A DNA stretch of 64,000 nucleotides from Salvator merianae. Lineage: Eukaryota > Chordata > Lepidosauria > Squamata > Teiidae. The notes beneath the pieces were generated by a model that worked only from the letters and a program-made list of their open reading frames with translations, did no database searches and was not told the DNA's origin. Of this stretch, positions 1 through 10,752 are shown piece after piece. The DNA lies in NCBI GenBank assembly GCA_003586115.2, contig QVOM02000057.1, forward strand, positions 7,602,054 to 7,666,053, read 5' to 3'. The position numbers were made by a program, and so were the translations under genes. Every line of letters starts with the position of its first letter. Position 1 is the first letter of the stretch.

Positions 1-385
1 AAATGGACGCTTTTAGGTGACTTTGGGTCAGGGGTTGCTACCTATCAGCCCTGCCTCCTTCGCAGGGTTGTTGTGGAGATAAGATGGAGAGAGGAGAAAG
101 GCCGAGTGCTGTCTTGAGTTCTTTGGAAGGACTGCAAAAGTAAAAGCTGAATTAGATTCTTAAAAGGCCGAACCTCAACGCGTAGAGTCACATAATCCTC
201 AATGCATGTCGAGTCCTTTATTCGGTACACAATAAAGTGTTTTATGCCGACATCAAAGCATGATAGAGCTAAAAGATGCTTTGAACAAAAAATTTTCCAA
301 GGCAGAAAAGGTTGTTTTGCTATTCCTCTCTTGATGCTGGAACCCAATGGGACCATCCAGTAAAGCTGAATTAAGGGAATTGAAA

Positions 386-465
386 GGGCATATTTCCTCA
401 TGCAGTGCATAGTTAGGCTGAGGAACTCACTGCCACAAGGTGTTACCGAGGCTGTTCACCTGACT
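386..465 (+). repeat. CR1/L3-like LINE 3' fragment
   Basis: The words 'GGAACTCACTGCCACAAGGTG' style (seen as ctgaggaactcactgccaca) and the preceding 'tcatgcagtgcatagtta' match the widely dispersed 3' region of sauropsid CR1/L3 LINEs. The copy is short and decayed. Boundaries are approximate. Confidence 0.5.
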
Positions 466-771
466 AATTTTTTAATGACGCCTGACAGAAACACACAGGA
501 GTGAGACGGGTCTCCTGCAACCCAGAATCAGAGATCAGTAGACAGAGACTGTAAACTGCGCTTGTGGGAAATGGCTCTTTCCTCTCCACAGTTACATCCT
601 ACGAGAGTTGGGATAGACACAAGGGAATTATTTTTATTTCACACACCTTTCCTTTGTCCTTCCTTAGCCAGTGAGAGTAGGCAGGCTAGAGCTGTGCATG
701 GTTATACCCAAGGTGGATAAGAAGTTTCTCTTCTCTTCTTATTTGTTTTTTCATGATTATTGACGAAACAG

Positions 772-963
772 CAGTGGCGACCCGTCAGTTTAAGGGCAGG
801 TGTTTGGAACCCATGGGAAGGGGGCGATCGCTGTTTGCAGGGCCTCTGGGCCACCGTACTGTCACAGCTGCGACAGTACGGTGGCCCGGAGGCACCTTGA
901 ACAGCGATCGCCCCCTTCTCGCGAGTTCCGAACACTTGCCCTTAAAGCAATGGGCCGCCATTG
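772..963. mobile_element. Fold-back hAT-like MITE, family A, copy 1
   Basis: The 192-bp element is almost wholly an inverted repeat around about 865: arms run through TTTAAGGGCA, GGGGGCGATCGCTGTT and GGGCCACCGTACTGTC and back. Ends read CAGTGGCGAC and, on the other strand, CAATGGCGGC, the CA(G/A)TGGCGGC ends typical of hAT elements. Flanking 8-mers cgaaacag (764-771) and caaaacag (964-971) match at 7 of 8 positions, as expected for a hAT target duplication. No transposase is present, so it is non-autonomous. Confidence 0.8.
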
Positions 964-1162
964 CAAAACAGTTTCGCTTGTTAGACTTATGTTCTGCAAA
1001 AATGGCTCACAGCAGCCAAGGTTAAAGGCAGGAGAAACTGGGAGGAAGGGAAGATTCCAGTTTCCTAAACCTGATCAGGCAGAGCTGTCCGATGAACTCC
1101 ATTCAGATGCAGAAGCATGTACATGCGGCAGGATCCAAACTTAGGCTGCACCCACACCCAAT

Positions 1163-1340
1163 AAAAAAGCAGCTCAAAAGCAGCTTAGAGGTGGTAGCAT
1201 GTGGACACTAGACTCCAGTCCCACCTCTAATCCACATTCAAGATGAGAGAAGGCTCTTTGGAAGTACATTTTAGTGCTTTTAATGTGGATTAGCGGCACT
1301 AGAGTGTAGATGCTGCTACCTGCTTTTGAGCCATTTTGTT
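1163..1340. repeat. Imperfect fold-back repeat
   Basis: The left arm GCTCAAAAGCAG...CTCTAATCCACATT is mirrored by AATGTGGATTAG...CTGCTTTTGAGC on the right, with the turn near 1250. It looks like a decayed non-autonomous DNA transposon. No clear target duplication was found and the true ends may lie further out. Confidence 0.45.
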
Positions 1341-2064
1341 TTACTGCATGCGGATGCATCCTTAGCCACCTCAGGACCCAGCAAAGTGCATGGATAGGTC
1401 TGTCCTGATCAAAATAAGTTTGCCCGATTCCTGTTGCTGGGCAAGTTGGGACTTGATTCCCACAGAGCAAGCTGGATATCACGTTTCTACAGTGCCAGGG
1501 ATCGTGTGGTGCCATCCGCATCACCTTGCAGAAATATTGTTCCGAGCTGGGCAGCTTTGCCCCAAATGTGTATAAAACGCAAGGCAGTCCAGAGACGTTT
1601 CTCAGGATCCCAGTATTGCAAAATACTTATAACACTGGGCTCGGCCAGGGGGCTTCCAGGGTCCTGCAAGATTTTCTCTGTGTCTGGCGTCACAAAGTGC
1701 ATCTGCAGCATCTGGGCAAAGTTCTTGAACTGAGCATGCAGCCAAGCTTCTGGGATCGCAACTGGTGGCAGTTGGAAATGGCCTGAAGGTATCTGCGCAA
1801 CTGGCCAATGCTTGGTTTCAACAGTGGCAGAAGCTTCTTTTCCTCCTGCCACGGGATGAAAGGACCTTCTGGTGTGTGCGTGTGTGCATGCGTGCATGTG
1901 TGCGCAAGTGCAAGTGTGACACTCTACTGGAATTTACTGATCCCTTCCTGCTTGTTCCTCCTCTTTCTGTTGATATACGTCTCTGCTCATAGCCTTAGAT
2001 CTGCCAAAGGAAGCCTGCTCTGGATGCCCCCCTAAATGAAATGCAGTGGGCAAACACCAAAGGA

Positions 2065-2230
2065 GCAGCCTTCTCTGTGGTGGCACCCACGCTCTGGCCT
2101 AGCCTTCCCGGAGACGTCTTCCTGGCGCCATCCTTACATGCAGACCTTGTCAGCCCAGCCCCGAGGCATTTTGGACCAGCTATATAAAAACAGTGCTGCT
2201 TTTAAAGACATGCTTTCAAAACATCGTCCA
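2065..2230 (+). repeat. Possible L2-like LINE 3' fragment
   Basis: The phrase around 2070-2150 (tctgtggtggcacccacg, ctctggcctagccttcccgg, ctggcgccatcctta) resembles the decayed 3' coding end of L2-type LINEs, where a W..LP motif is encoded. The match is weak and is from memory only. It lies 90 bases before the NR2F5 exon. Confidence 0.3.
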
Positions 2231-2316
2231 CCGGCATTTTAAGGAGATATGTTTTGTTTGTTTCTGGTTATTGCGCAGTTAAAGAACCGCCCTCCCTTCC
2301 TCTCTCTCTCTTGCAG

Positions 2317-2844
2317 CGGTGCAGCGTGGCCGCATGGCGCACACTCAGGCCAGCCCGGGCCAGTACCCCCTGGCCAATGGGGACCCCTACAACTGCCACT
2401 CCTACCTGACGGGCTTCATCGCGCTCCTGCTGCGGGCAGAGCCTTATCCCACCTCGCGCTACGGGGCCCAGTGCCTGCAGCCGAACGGCATCATGGGCAT
2501 CGAGAACATCTGCGAACTGGCCGCTCGGCTGCTCTTCAGCGCCATCGAGTGGGCCAAGAACATCCCCTTCTTCCCAGATTTCCAGCTGGCCGACCAGGTC
2601 TGCCTCCTGCGCATGACCTGGAGCGAGCTCTTTGTTCTCAACGCGGCCCAGTGCTCCATGCCGCTGCACGTGGCCCCGCTCCTGGCCGCCGCCGGGCTCC
2701 ACGCCTCGCCCATGTCTGCTGACCGGGTGGTGGCCTTCATGGACCACATCCGGGTGTTCCAGGAGCAGGTGGAGAAGCTGAAGGCGCTGCACGTCGACGC
2801 CGCCGAGTACTCCTGCCTGAAGGCCATTGTGCTTTTCACGCCAG
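2317..2844 (+). CDS. NR2F5: NR2F5 coding exon, first part of ligand-binding domain
   Basis: The exon follows a long pyrimidine tract ending TTGCAG at 2311-2316 and ends at 2844 before GTGAGT. It begins with two bases of a split codon and ends with one base of the next, so it joins the exon at 5691 as T-P-D-A. This is the intron position expected inside the COUP-TF ligand-binding domain. The exon is GC-rich with many CpGs, unlike the flanking introns, so it stands out by composition as well as by protein match. Confidence 0.95.
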
Positions 2845-5800
2845 GTGAGTGACCCGCAGGCGCGGCGCCAGAGGAGGCCGGGGCGCGCACACGGGAGAGA
2901 TCGCGGCCGATCTGAGCAGGGGGCTCAACCCCAAACCTCCAGGTCCTTCCTGGATTCGTGACCAGCTGGGATGCTTGTTCCGTTCCAAAGACAGCTTTCT
3001 GCCCAAACCCCGAGGGACTCCTGTGCCCTGCAGGCCTCTGTCCCTTCCTGCCCTGGATGGAGTGTGATTAGTTTTGAAAAATGTTGGAAGGTCAGGTCCG
3101 CATTCAAATTGCCTTTCTGTGTGTTTCTTGTTGTCTTTTTAAAGTAAAATATGTGATTTTTGAAAACAGAGCATATTTTAAAAATATAACCCAGGTAGTT
3201 TTCCCCTCCCCCGGGCGACCTGTACATCCTTTTTGCATGCATTCTGCCATACCAGAATTGCACTGCAAAATCTGGGAAGGTATGTAACGTGGGTGGAGGC
3301 TTGGAGCCTGTCAGATTGAAAGGCAGGCAGACGTATCTCTCTAATGAAAATGGGCCAATGAATGAAGGAGACTTTGCCTCGGGTTCCCACGGCCATTAGC
3401 CTTGGCCTAAGTGCAGACTTCCCAAGCCCCGTCTCCTGACAAGGTTCCCATACCTGTGGCCGGGTTCATGAATAAAGTGGGCATCAAAGGTGCGCAAAGG
3501 AAGTGCCTTCCACCTGTGTTGCCTCTACAAGAGGTTTGGTTAGAGGCCTTGTGGTGGAGGCTCTGAGCTCAGGTCAGCTCGGTTACTTTCTGTGCCTCTT
3601 GTGGCCGGATTGTGTGGGCTTGGGAGGCGATGGATGTTACTCTCTATCTTCTGCAATGGAGCTGAGATCATTTAATTTCTCATCTCTCAAGTGAGGCCGG
3701 CGTTCTTGAAAACGTCTCCTGGGAGGGACAGACAGAGACTGTGTTGTAACGCAGCAGGGGATCGGTGGAAAGGAACCAGGAAATATCCATGCTGTTTGGC
3801 TTCTTGGCGTGATAGGCTGGGAAGACCTTCACTCTGGAAAGTGCAGCAGGAGTGCTGCGTTCCCTCCAGAGTCAAGGGAGGCTGGTTTGGGTTTTCTAAG
3901 GAAGCTTTACCGTTTAAAAACAAAAATAAACAGAGACTGCATCATCTCTAAGTGGAAAGGCAGAACCTTGGAGCATCTCCGTTAGGAAATGCGTTGTGCT
4001 TTCCAGTTCTTGCCCTGGGAGAGTCAGTTTCATTTCCTTCCAGCAGGGGGAGACTAGCGCATCTCTCTTTCTCCCCCTGCTGGCACAAAGTGGCATTGCT
4101 TGAAGATGTCCTTGGTGCTCTGGTGTTGAAGGATAAGGAATAGAAATGTGTGAGTTTCCTGCAGGTGGGCTATTTAAGCAACCTGTTAGCCCTATTGGAC
4201 CATGCACCACTTAAGAAATAAAATAAGAAAGCGAGAGAAAGGGCAAGAGAGTGCCATGGAAATCAAGCTTAAAGATTAGGGTTGAAAGGATAAAAAAGGA
4301 GGAAATTTAAATTTAAGTACTCCTTCTGAGCTCTAGTGGCCGTTGCCCACTGAGCAAAGCCCTAGTGGGGGCTCCCATTTCCTCTCTGCCTCCCAGAAAA
4401 GGGGCAAAATGATTAAGACCTGAGTTTGTAACTGAGTCCTTTCCACACTCAGCTGGGCAACACACAGTTGAAGCCACATGCCTGTGCAGGCTTTGCCCTG
4501 TCAAGGAGCAGCAGACAGCTGATGCAGCCTAGCAGTACCTGAATGTGCAGGAAACACGTCTTGCACGCGGGCTGAGAGAGGACAACAAAACCAGGGGGGT
4601 GCCGGATGGAGAGTGCCGAGCAGGTGGAGAAACCGGTTTCGCATGACTGACTCAAGTGTAGCCTGAGCTACAACTGGAGCATCCAGATGTGACTGGACTT
4701 CATCTGGCAACAGGCCGCGTGGTCAAAGGGCAGGCTTAGTGATTAGCAATGTCTGGATGAAAGTCGTTTCCAGGCTTCCTTCCCCAAACCTTGTCAGGTT
4801 GGCATGTAGGGAGGTAAATCTGGGTGGGCAGAAGAAGCTAAATCCCAAACGGTGCACAGGTGAAGCCCTGATCTGAGCATAAACCAGAGGTGGACTACAG
4901 GTGCGGTCTGAACCCCAAAATGACTGAGCTGTAGCCACTGGGCTGCATGGCAGTTTGTTAGGGTTGAGGGCCATTCAGAAAAAAGACGAGACTCCAGCAC
5001 ACTACTTTGCTTGCTAGATATTTGCCACCACTGCAGTCAGAGCCAGTAAACTCAGGAGCCTTTCTTGGGAGGAAGGTGACAAAATTGTGTCCAGAACAAT
5101 ACGGAGGGAGAGATGGGTGGGGGAAAATGAGGCCAGAATAGGGAGCCCTGGATAAGAGGAGGGTGCCTCTGAGCATATACGGAACACCCTTATTGCCTCT
5201 CTACTGATAGCCAGTGCCTTCGGAGCTGGGATGCTAATTATTTTTTTCCAACAGTGATCTGGTAGGGACTGTTCAGAAATTAGGAACCATTTGGCAAACT
5301 AGGAGACTGAATGTTGTGATGGGGAGAAGGATATTTGCATGAGAAAATCACGCCAAAGCCATGTCTCAGTAGTGCAGTCTAAGGCTGCGTTCAGACATGA
5401 TCAACGGGGCGCCTCAGAAGCGCCTCATAGAGACAGTGTGTGGCCCTGGTGTTCCCAACCCTGCTCTAATCCACCTTTTCGGCCCCAGAGATGCTTTTCT
5501 TTGTTGTGTGTGATCACAGTCTAAAAGTCACCAGAGCTTGATTTATTAGGGATTGCTGTAAAATAGGCAAGCGTTTAGTGTCTTGCAAACCTAGGCCCCA
5601 GGCCGACGCAAATTCTCCGGGAGAAGCCCTCCCCCGCATTCCTAGCGCGCTGCCACAGGGCTCTTCTCATGCGCTGCTTCTCCCTTGCAGACGCAGTAGG
5701 ACTCACGGACCTCTGCCACGTGGAAAATGTCCAGGAGAAGTCGCAATGCGCCTTGGAGGAGTATGTCAGGAACCAGTACCCGAACCAGCCCAGCCGGTTT

Positions 5801-5965
5801 GGACGCCTCCTCTTGCGGCTGCCTTCACTACGCATCGTCTCGGCCCCCGTAATCGAACAGCTTTTCTTCGTCCGGTTGGTGGGCAAAACCCCCATTGAGA
5901 CCCTGATCCGGGACATGCTCCTGTCGGGCTCCAGCTTCAACTGGCCTTACATCCCCATGCAATGA
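2317..5965 (+). CDS. NR2F5: COUP-TF nuclear receptor NR2F5, ligand-binding domain (5' partial gene, exons 2317-2844 and 5691-5965)
   Basis: This is an orphan nuclear receptor of the COUP-TF (NR2F) family, a nuclear DNA-binding regulator of development. The two exons join in phase to give 266 residues of ligand-binding domain ending at TGA 5963-5965. Family motifs are plain: VQRGRM at the exon start, [63 protein letters not shown], then [12 protein letters not shown], the AF-2 helix region. Subtype: [14 protein letters not shown] (NR2F1/2 have ARN), HIRVFQEQ (not RIF), [11 protein letters not shown] (not RSQ) and [10 protein letters not shown] (not RTVSSS) fit NR2F5 and not NR2F1, NR2F2 or the more divergent NR2F6. 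The DNA-binding-domain exon is not in the 2.3 kb to the left, so it lies outside the window. From recall, NR2F5 is kept in fish and amphibians and missing in mammals. Family is certain; subtype is strongly supported but needs a tree. Confidence 0.93.
2845..5690 (+). other. NR2F5 last intron
   Basis: Intron between the two NR2F5 coding exons, GTGAGT to TTGCAG. It contains a Harbinger-like MITE at 5383-5521. The rest shows no coding match; short open frames here carry no family motif. Confidence 0.9.
5383..5521 (-). mobile_element. Harbinger-like MITE, copy 1 (in NR2F5 intron)
   Basis: The left end GGCTGCGTTCAGACATGA and the right end, read on the other strand as GACTGTGATCACACAC, are inverted ends of the same family as 16099-16295. 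The flanks are TAA (5380-5382) and TAA (5522-5524), the 3-bp TWA duplication of PIF/Harbinger elements. The internal words gcctcatagagacagtgtgt and ggccct match the other copies in reverse. It has no coding capacity. Confidence 0.7.
5691..5965 (+). CDS. NR2F5: NR2F5 terminal coding exon
   Basis: The acceptor CCCTTGCAG ends at 5690. The exon encodes the end of the ligand-binding domain, including [41 protein letters not shown] and the AF-2 segment [12 protein letters not shown]. It closes with NWPYIPMQ and TGA at 5963-5965. The C-terminal residues after NWPY vary between COUP-TF paralogues, and IPMQ is close to the MPVQ-type ending I recall for NR2F5. Confidence 0.95.
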
Positions 5966-6152
5966 AGGTGCCTTGGGGGCCGCCGTGGCAGCGCTCTCTC
6001 TTCACCTCAGTCCCGAGCGGGCCACGTGGGCCTCACTGGAGGGCAGAGAACGGGCTGCCCCGGGATGCATGGCCAGAGCAGAGTCTAGGAGTCTCCCAAA
6101 ATGGCTGCCTGCGTGGCTACCAGAGAATAACATCCGCTTATTCCTTATCTCA

Positions 6153-6166
6153 AATAAATAAATAAA
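6153..6166 (+). terminator. Candidate polyadenylation signals of NR2F5
   Basis: Overlapping AATAAA hexamers in an AATAAATAAATAAATA run lie about 190 bases after the NR2F5 stop codon. This would give a short 3' UTR. A further AATAAA near 6594 could serve a longer one. Which is used cannot be told from sequence. Confidence 0.45.
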
Positions 6167-7044
6167 TACATAAAGGCTGAGAGGCATATCTTTGCGAGAC
6201 GAGTCTTCATCCTGTCATATTTATAGCCCTCAGCGGTGTCCCAAACAGGGGGCATTAAAGAAAGAGAGCTTCGCACTTGTATGCTTTTTTAAGAGAGGAT
6301 TTTTCAACCACGCTATTTGTCTCGGCCCCACAAGAGCTATAGCGACGCAAAGGGTTCCAAAACCAAGAACAGCAAAAGCTTCCAAACCGGGACCGGTGGT
6401 TGCCGGGACGTCCGGAACGGCCCCGTCTGTGTCCTCCAGGGTTGCTTCTGGAAGCAGAGAGAAACCAGCTCTTTCTTTGGGAAAGCTTACGGCAGACTTA
6501 AGCGCTTCAGACTTGCTTTGCCTCCACTTGTGCAATGAAAACTCTGCATTCTTTCACTTTTTCTCTTGTGCTGACGCATAAAACTGTTTTTAAAAATAAA
6601 ATTAAAAGGGCAAAGGCAATGGAGGCAGGGAAGACGTTGCCTCTTTAGGCTGATTTGATTTTTTTTTTTTTTTTTTAAAGAAGCCTTTTCAGTAGAAATT
6701 TGTATGAAATTTGTGGTTTTCATACCTTTACTCCAAGGGGGCAAATTATTTCAAACTTCTTTCCCCTGCATGAGTGAGCATCTACAGCTCAGGAAATTGT
6801 CTATTTCTGGGTGACACTGGCACTGTAGGCAAGGAAAGAAATAATTGGTTTCCATTCCTACTAGATGAGGAGGACAACGTTCAGAGGAGGCCTTGATTTT
6901 GAAAAGAGCCAGAAATTAAAACGACTCTGGAGTCCTTGTGACTGGAGAGAGAAACATACTATTTATAAAACAAAATAAAAATTTTAAAAATAATTATATT
7001 CTATTTCTTTGGCCCACCAAATATATTTACATATATGTCCACAT

Positions 7045-7128
7045 CCCTCCCTCCCTCCCTCCCTCCCTCCCTTCCTCCCTCCCTCCCTTCCTTCCTTCCT
7101 TCCTTCCTTCCTTCCTTCCTTCCTTCTT
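7045..7128. repeat. (CCCT)n/(CCTT)n microsatellite
   Basis: A run of CCCT units changes into CCTT units. It generates spurious frames rich in Pro/Ser on one strand and Glu/Gly/Arg/Lys on the other. Confidence 0.95.
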
Positions 7129-7818
7129 TTTTAAAAATGATTTTGGGGATTTATTTGTAAGAGAAGGGAGGGAAGATATTATTGTATATGAGGTATTCTC
7201 TTGAAAGGAGAAAGGGAAAGGCACAAAAAGAAAGAGAGGAACTGGAAATAACAAACCCATCAAATAGATCTTTAAAAAAAACAAAAACAAACAAAACAAA
7301 CCCTCAACTACCCATCAGAATGGAACTGGCATTGTAATTAAAATTGACGATTGCTGAACACCTTCCAGATTTTCAGTTTCTTGGGTGTGTTTTTTTCCCC
7401 TCTCTCCCTCCTCTTTTTTGCTTCGATGCCCCCAAATCTGTGGATTTTGGGAAGATGAGCTGCCTCTTTGCAGAAGCAGGCACCCAGTACGGCATGGACA
7501 GATGGTTTGGCTAAGTGGGCGGAAAATGCTTTGCAGGGGTGGTAAGAAAAGGAGGAAACTTCTTGGGAAATGGAGGCCCTGCCTAGCTGTTAATTTTTTT
7601 CCATGAAAGGTGGGCTTTGCTGGTGCCATCTTCTTACTGCTTGCTTCCCAGCACACAGATGGACACTAAATCTGGGTCTCCTCCAAAGTCCTTCCTTGTG
7701 TCAGCAGTGGGTCACAGCGCAGGCAGGCCAGCAGCTTTTAAAACTGGACTCCATGAATTTATTTGTGTCGGATTCCACCAAGTGTCTTTCTCAGGAATCC
7801 ATCTCATGTCTACCTTAT

Positions 7819-8235
7819 AGCGATGTGCATGGACAGAAATCATATATTTGGTTTGAATTCGAAGTGAACACCCATTTATTCAGCTCAACAGTGAACCATT
7901 TAATCAAACAGGATGTCAGACTAGACAGGCTGTGGCCTGATCCAGCAGGGCTCCTCTTAGGTTCTTAAACAAATGGCTGTTTGCATTCAATTTCTAACTT
8001 ATTTGAAAACAAAAAATGCCAGTTTTTCCATTGGAAAAAACCCTTTTTAAGGGCAAAAAGCCAGTGAGCACAAACTGTTCGATCAAATCGTTTGTGTTTG
8101 CGAACGGGGGACTTGTTCAGTTCAATCGAATTTCTGTGTATTTGAACCACTGTGTCTTCGATTTGATGTGAACAGCCTCAAAGATGAACAATTTGATCAA
8201 ATTTTTGAACACAAACAAAATTTTGCACCTCTCTG
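7819..8235. repeat. AT-rich element with AGAGATGTGCA-like ends, carrying a CR1 fragment
   Basis: The left end reads tagcgatgtgcatggacaga and the right end, on the other strand, agagaggtgcaaaattttgt. Inside are repeated words built on GATTTGATC and TTTGAACACAAA. A CR1-like 3' end lies at about 7905-7968 in sense orientation (ggctgtggcctgatccagca). A related AT-rich stretch with a similar right end (ttttgcgcatctctatg) is at 59565-59870. The class is not known to me. Confidence 0.45.
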
Positions 8236-10566
8236 CTTCACCGATTTTCATTTTTTCCTTTTTTTAGCAAAGGGTTCTGCGCAAAAAGGCATACCTTCCA
8301 ACATTTGAAATTCAGAATTGGAGATGGGCAGGGTGGAAAAATAAATAAATAAATGAATAAATGAATAAACACCTGGCTTTGGAGAGTCTGGAAGCCATAA
8401 GTTCCTGAAAGAGGCGCTCTAGGAATGTCCATTTCCACTCTATGCCACAAAGATGTCTCCAAGCCGTAGAGTGAAAAAGAATGTTTCCAGCACATCCATT
8501 TTTGGGCCAGTAATCCTAATTTGGATCAAGCTGTACAGTTTCAGGATGTTGGCTGGAAAAACATATTCTGGCCTTTGTTATTGGGGTAGTTTGAAGGGCA
8601 CTGAGGTCAAGAAGTGCGAAAACAGTCTGGAAAACTAAATTCTGATGTATGTGTTGTTGACACTTTATGCTAATTGAATATAGCAAAGGTGGAAGGTCTA
8701 CCTGCAAAATTCTGCAGAAAGCTTCCTTTGTCTGAGTTTTCTCTCTTATCACAAGTTCATTGCTATATGAGGTCTCATGCAAAGGAGGTTTTTCAGAAGC
8801 TCTTCATAGAGAACACAGACACTGCAAAGAAAGAAATTCATAACCTTCCGGATCTGCAAGATTTTTCCTATAGTTTGATATAATGGGTCTGAAGTTCTCC
8901 AAGAACACATTGTTTGCAAAGCTTTTCCCCTCTCTGCCTTTCCAGCTGGACACTCTCTGTCAATGTGACCCAACAACCTATGGGTTTCCAAGTTTCTGGC
9001 GATCTTCCAGGCACTAGCTTAGCAAATGCCAGAGGACCTCTTCAGAGCTGGTTCAGAGCTGACCATAGACAGTTCAAATGGTCAGGGGTTTGGGGATGGA
9101 CCATATTCAGCTGCTGGCAGGGAGAACAAGACGATGGTGGTTTGCTGCTTCAGGGTAGAAGCTGGATGTGATTCGTTCCCTTTTACCCACAGTTGGTTGA
9201 TACTCTCTCTTTTTATGGAAGCCACTTGGGGCAGAGAATTGCCCGTATCACTCTGAAAATTGCAGCAATGGTGCTTTATAAACGTACCAGGCTGCCTAGC
9301 TTCTTGGAGGCTCCTCATGTACATGCCTGGACTAAGTCTGTGGAGGGGGGTTCGCTCACAAGTTCCCCCCTCAGAGTGCTGTTGCCAAGGGGTGCCGTTT
9401 GGTTTATGGCTCGGCTCACCGGAGCCCATTAGAGAGCCGTCAAAGAGTGGCCTTTTCCAAGTGAAGGGATGGGGCAGGTTTGCACTTGACCTGCCGATAA
9501 ATATCTCCCCAGGTGCAGAAGAAGAGCTTAAATTATGGCCCGAAATGAAATTTGAAGTCATCGAAAATGAGTTCTCTTAGGCTGGGGACTCGTGATCAGG
9601 ACAAATCCACTCAAGGACAACTTGGAAAAGGCCGCAGTAGAATTGGCCACAGATTTGTTTTTACAGCACTGGCTGCTAAGCGATACCTGGAAGGCCGTCG
9701 CTTAGGTTTACAAGCTGTCGGCACGCCCTGCCCGTTTTCAGCATAATGGCACATATTCTCAGCATCTTGAAGTCCAGCAGGACAGGTTAAGCAGGGACTC
9801 CGGGGTGGGGTGGGGGGCTGTAGGAGAGCATTCCAATGGGTTTTAGTGATGTGTCAGGCAGAAATTCAACGGTTTCTATTTCTTTTCTTTAATAAAGAAA
9901 GATGCTGTAAATGTTTTGAGCCTAGAAAAAGCAATGCAATAGTGACGAAACGTCTTCATTTTTTGCGGGGTGCAATAATTTATGCCAAAATAGCCAAGTG
10001 GGCAAACGGGCAATTGATGGGACGCGGGTTGTCTGTTGGGAGGAGCGGAGTGAGAAGATGAAACCAGGGAAGAGATGAAGAAGTCAACCTTAAAAAGAGC
10101 CTCCCGAAACATTCAGAAATCTTCAAACCGTAATAGCAACGGGCAGTGCATTCCAAGGCAGGATTCAATGGCTGTTATTAAATTGTTGAAGGGTGCATTT
10201 CACTACTGCAAGCCCTTCTTGCCATCTTTTCCAAGGGTTATTTTTTTCCCTTGTCTCCCAATGACAGCAGCAACACCTCCCCTCCCAATACCCCCCCAAA
10301 TCACAAAGCAGGTGCAACTGTGAAGACATTTTTGGTGTCTTTCGAAAGGAAGGCGCTCTTCAGCGGCAAAGGAGATGAGAGAAGAAAAGAGGATGGTCCT
10401 TTGTATTCAGGCAGCGGCTGTTTGGATCGTAGGTCAGTGCAACTTGGTGGTGTCCTGGTTGCCCGGTTATCTTATATCTTAAGCGCTGAAAACGAACCTT
10501 AATGATTTTCAGTAACGGAAGAATCCCTTGTTTTGGGCAATTGCAGGGTGGACTGGAGGGTACAGG

Positions 10567-10752
10567 CAGGCCCGTAGGCAGGGGGGGCAGAGGGGCAGCA
10601 GCCCCCCCATTTTTTGCCCCCCCCCAAAAAGCTTGTCCTGTGTATTTTTTTATACTAATGTAGAGTTGTTACAGAAAAAATGTGACATAGTAATCGTTCA
10701 CCCCCAAATTTGGGACGGTCCCCCCATATATATGGAGCTGGCTACGGGCCTG
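10567..10752. mobile_element. hAT-like MITE with perfect 8-bp target duplication
   Basis: Ends are CAGGCCCGTAGGCAG on the left and, on the other strand, CAGGCCCGTAGCCAGC on the right. The 8-mer ggtacagg occurs exactly at 10559-10566 and 10753-10760, a clean hAT target duplication. The interior has runs of G and C and an AT-rich core and no coding capacity. The intact duplication suggests a fairly young insertion. Confidence 0.88.

Larger units (their letters stand above)
1..2316 (+). other. Presumed part of NR2F5 intron 1
   Basis: No exon is seen here. The stretch holds a CR1-like fragment near 386-465, a fold-back hAT-like element at 772-963, a second weaker fold-back at 1163-1340, an imperfect TG-rich run near 1873-1918 and a possible L2-like LINE fragment near 2065-2230. 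It is called intron because the first exon found (2317) begins in mid-codon with a good acceptor and the DNA-binding-domain exon has not appeared. Confidence 0.6.

Noticed and set aside
2317..5965. Identification of the receptor as NR2F6 (EAR2)
   Set aside because: NR2F6 lacks the [22 protein letters not shown] conservation seen here and is far more diverged in the first half of the domain.
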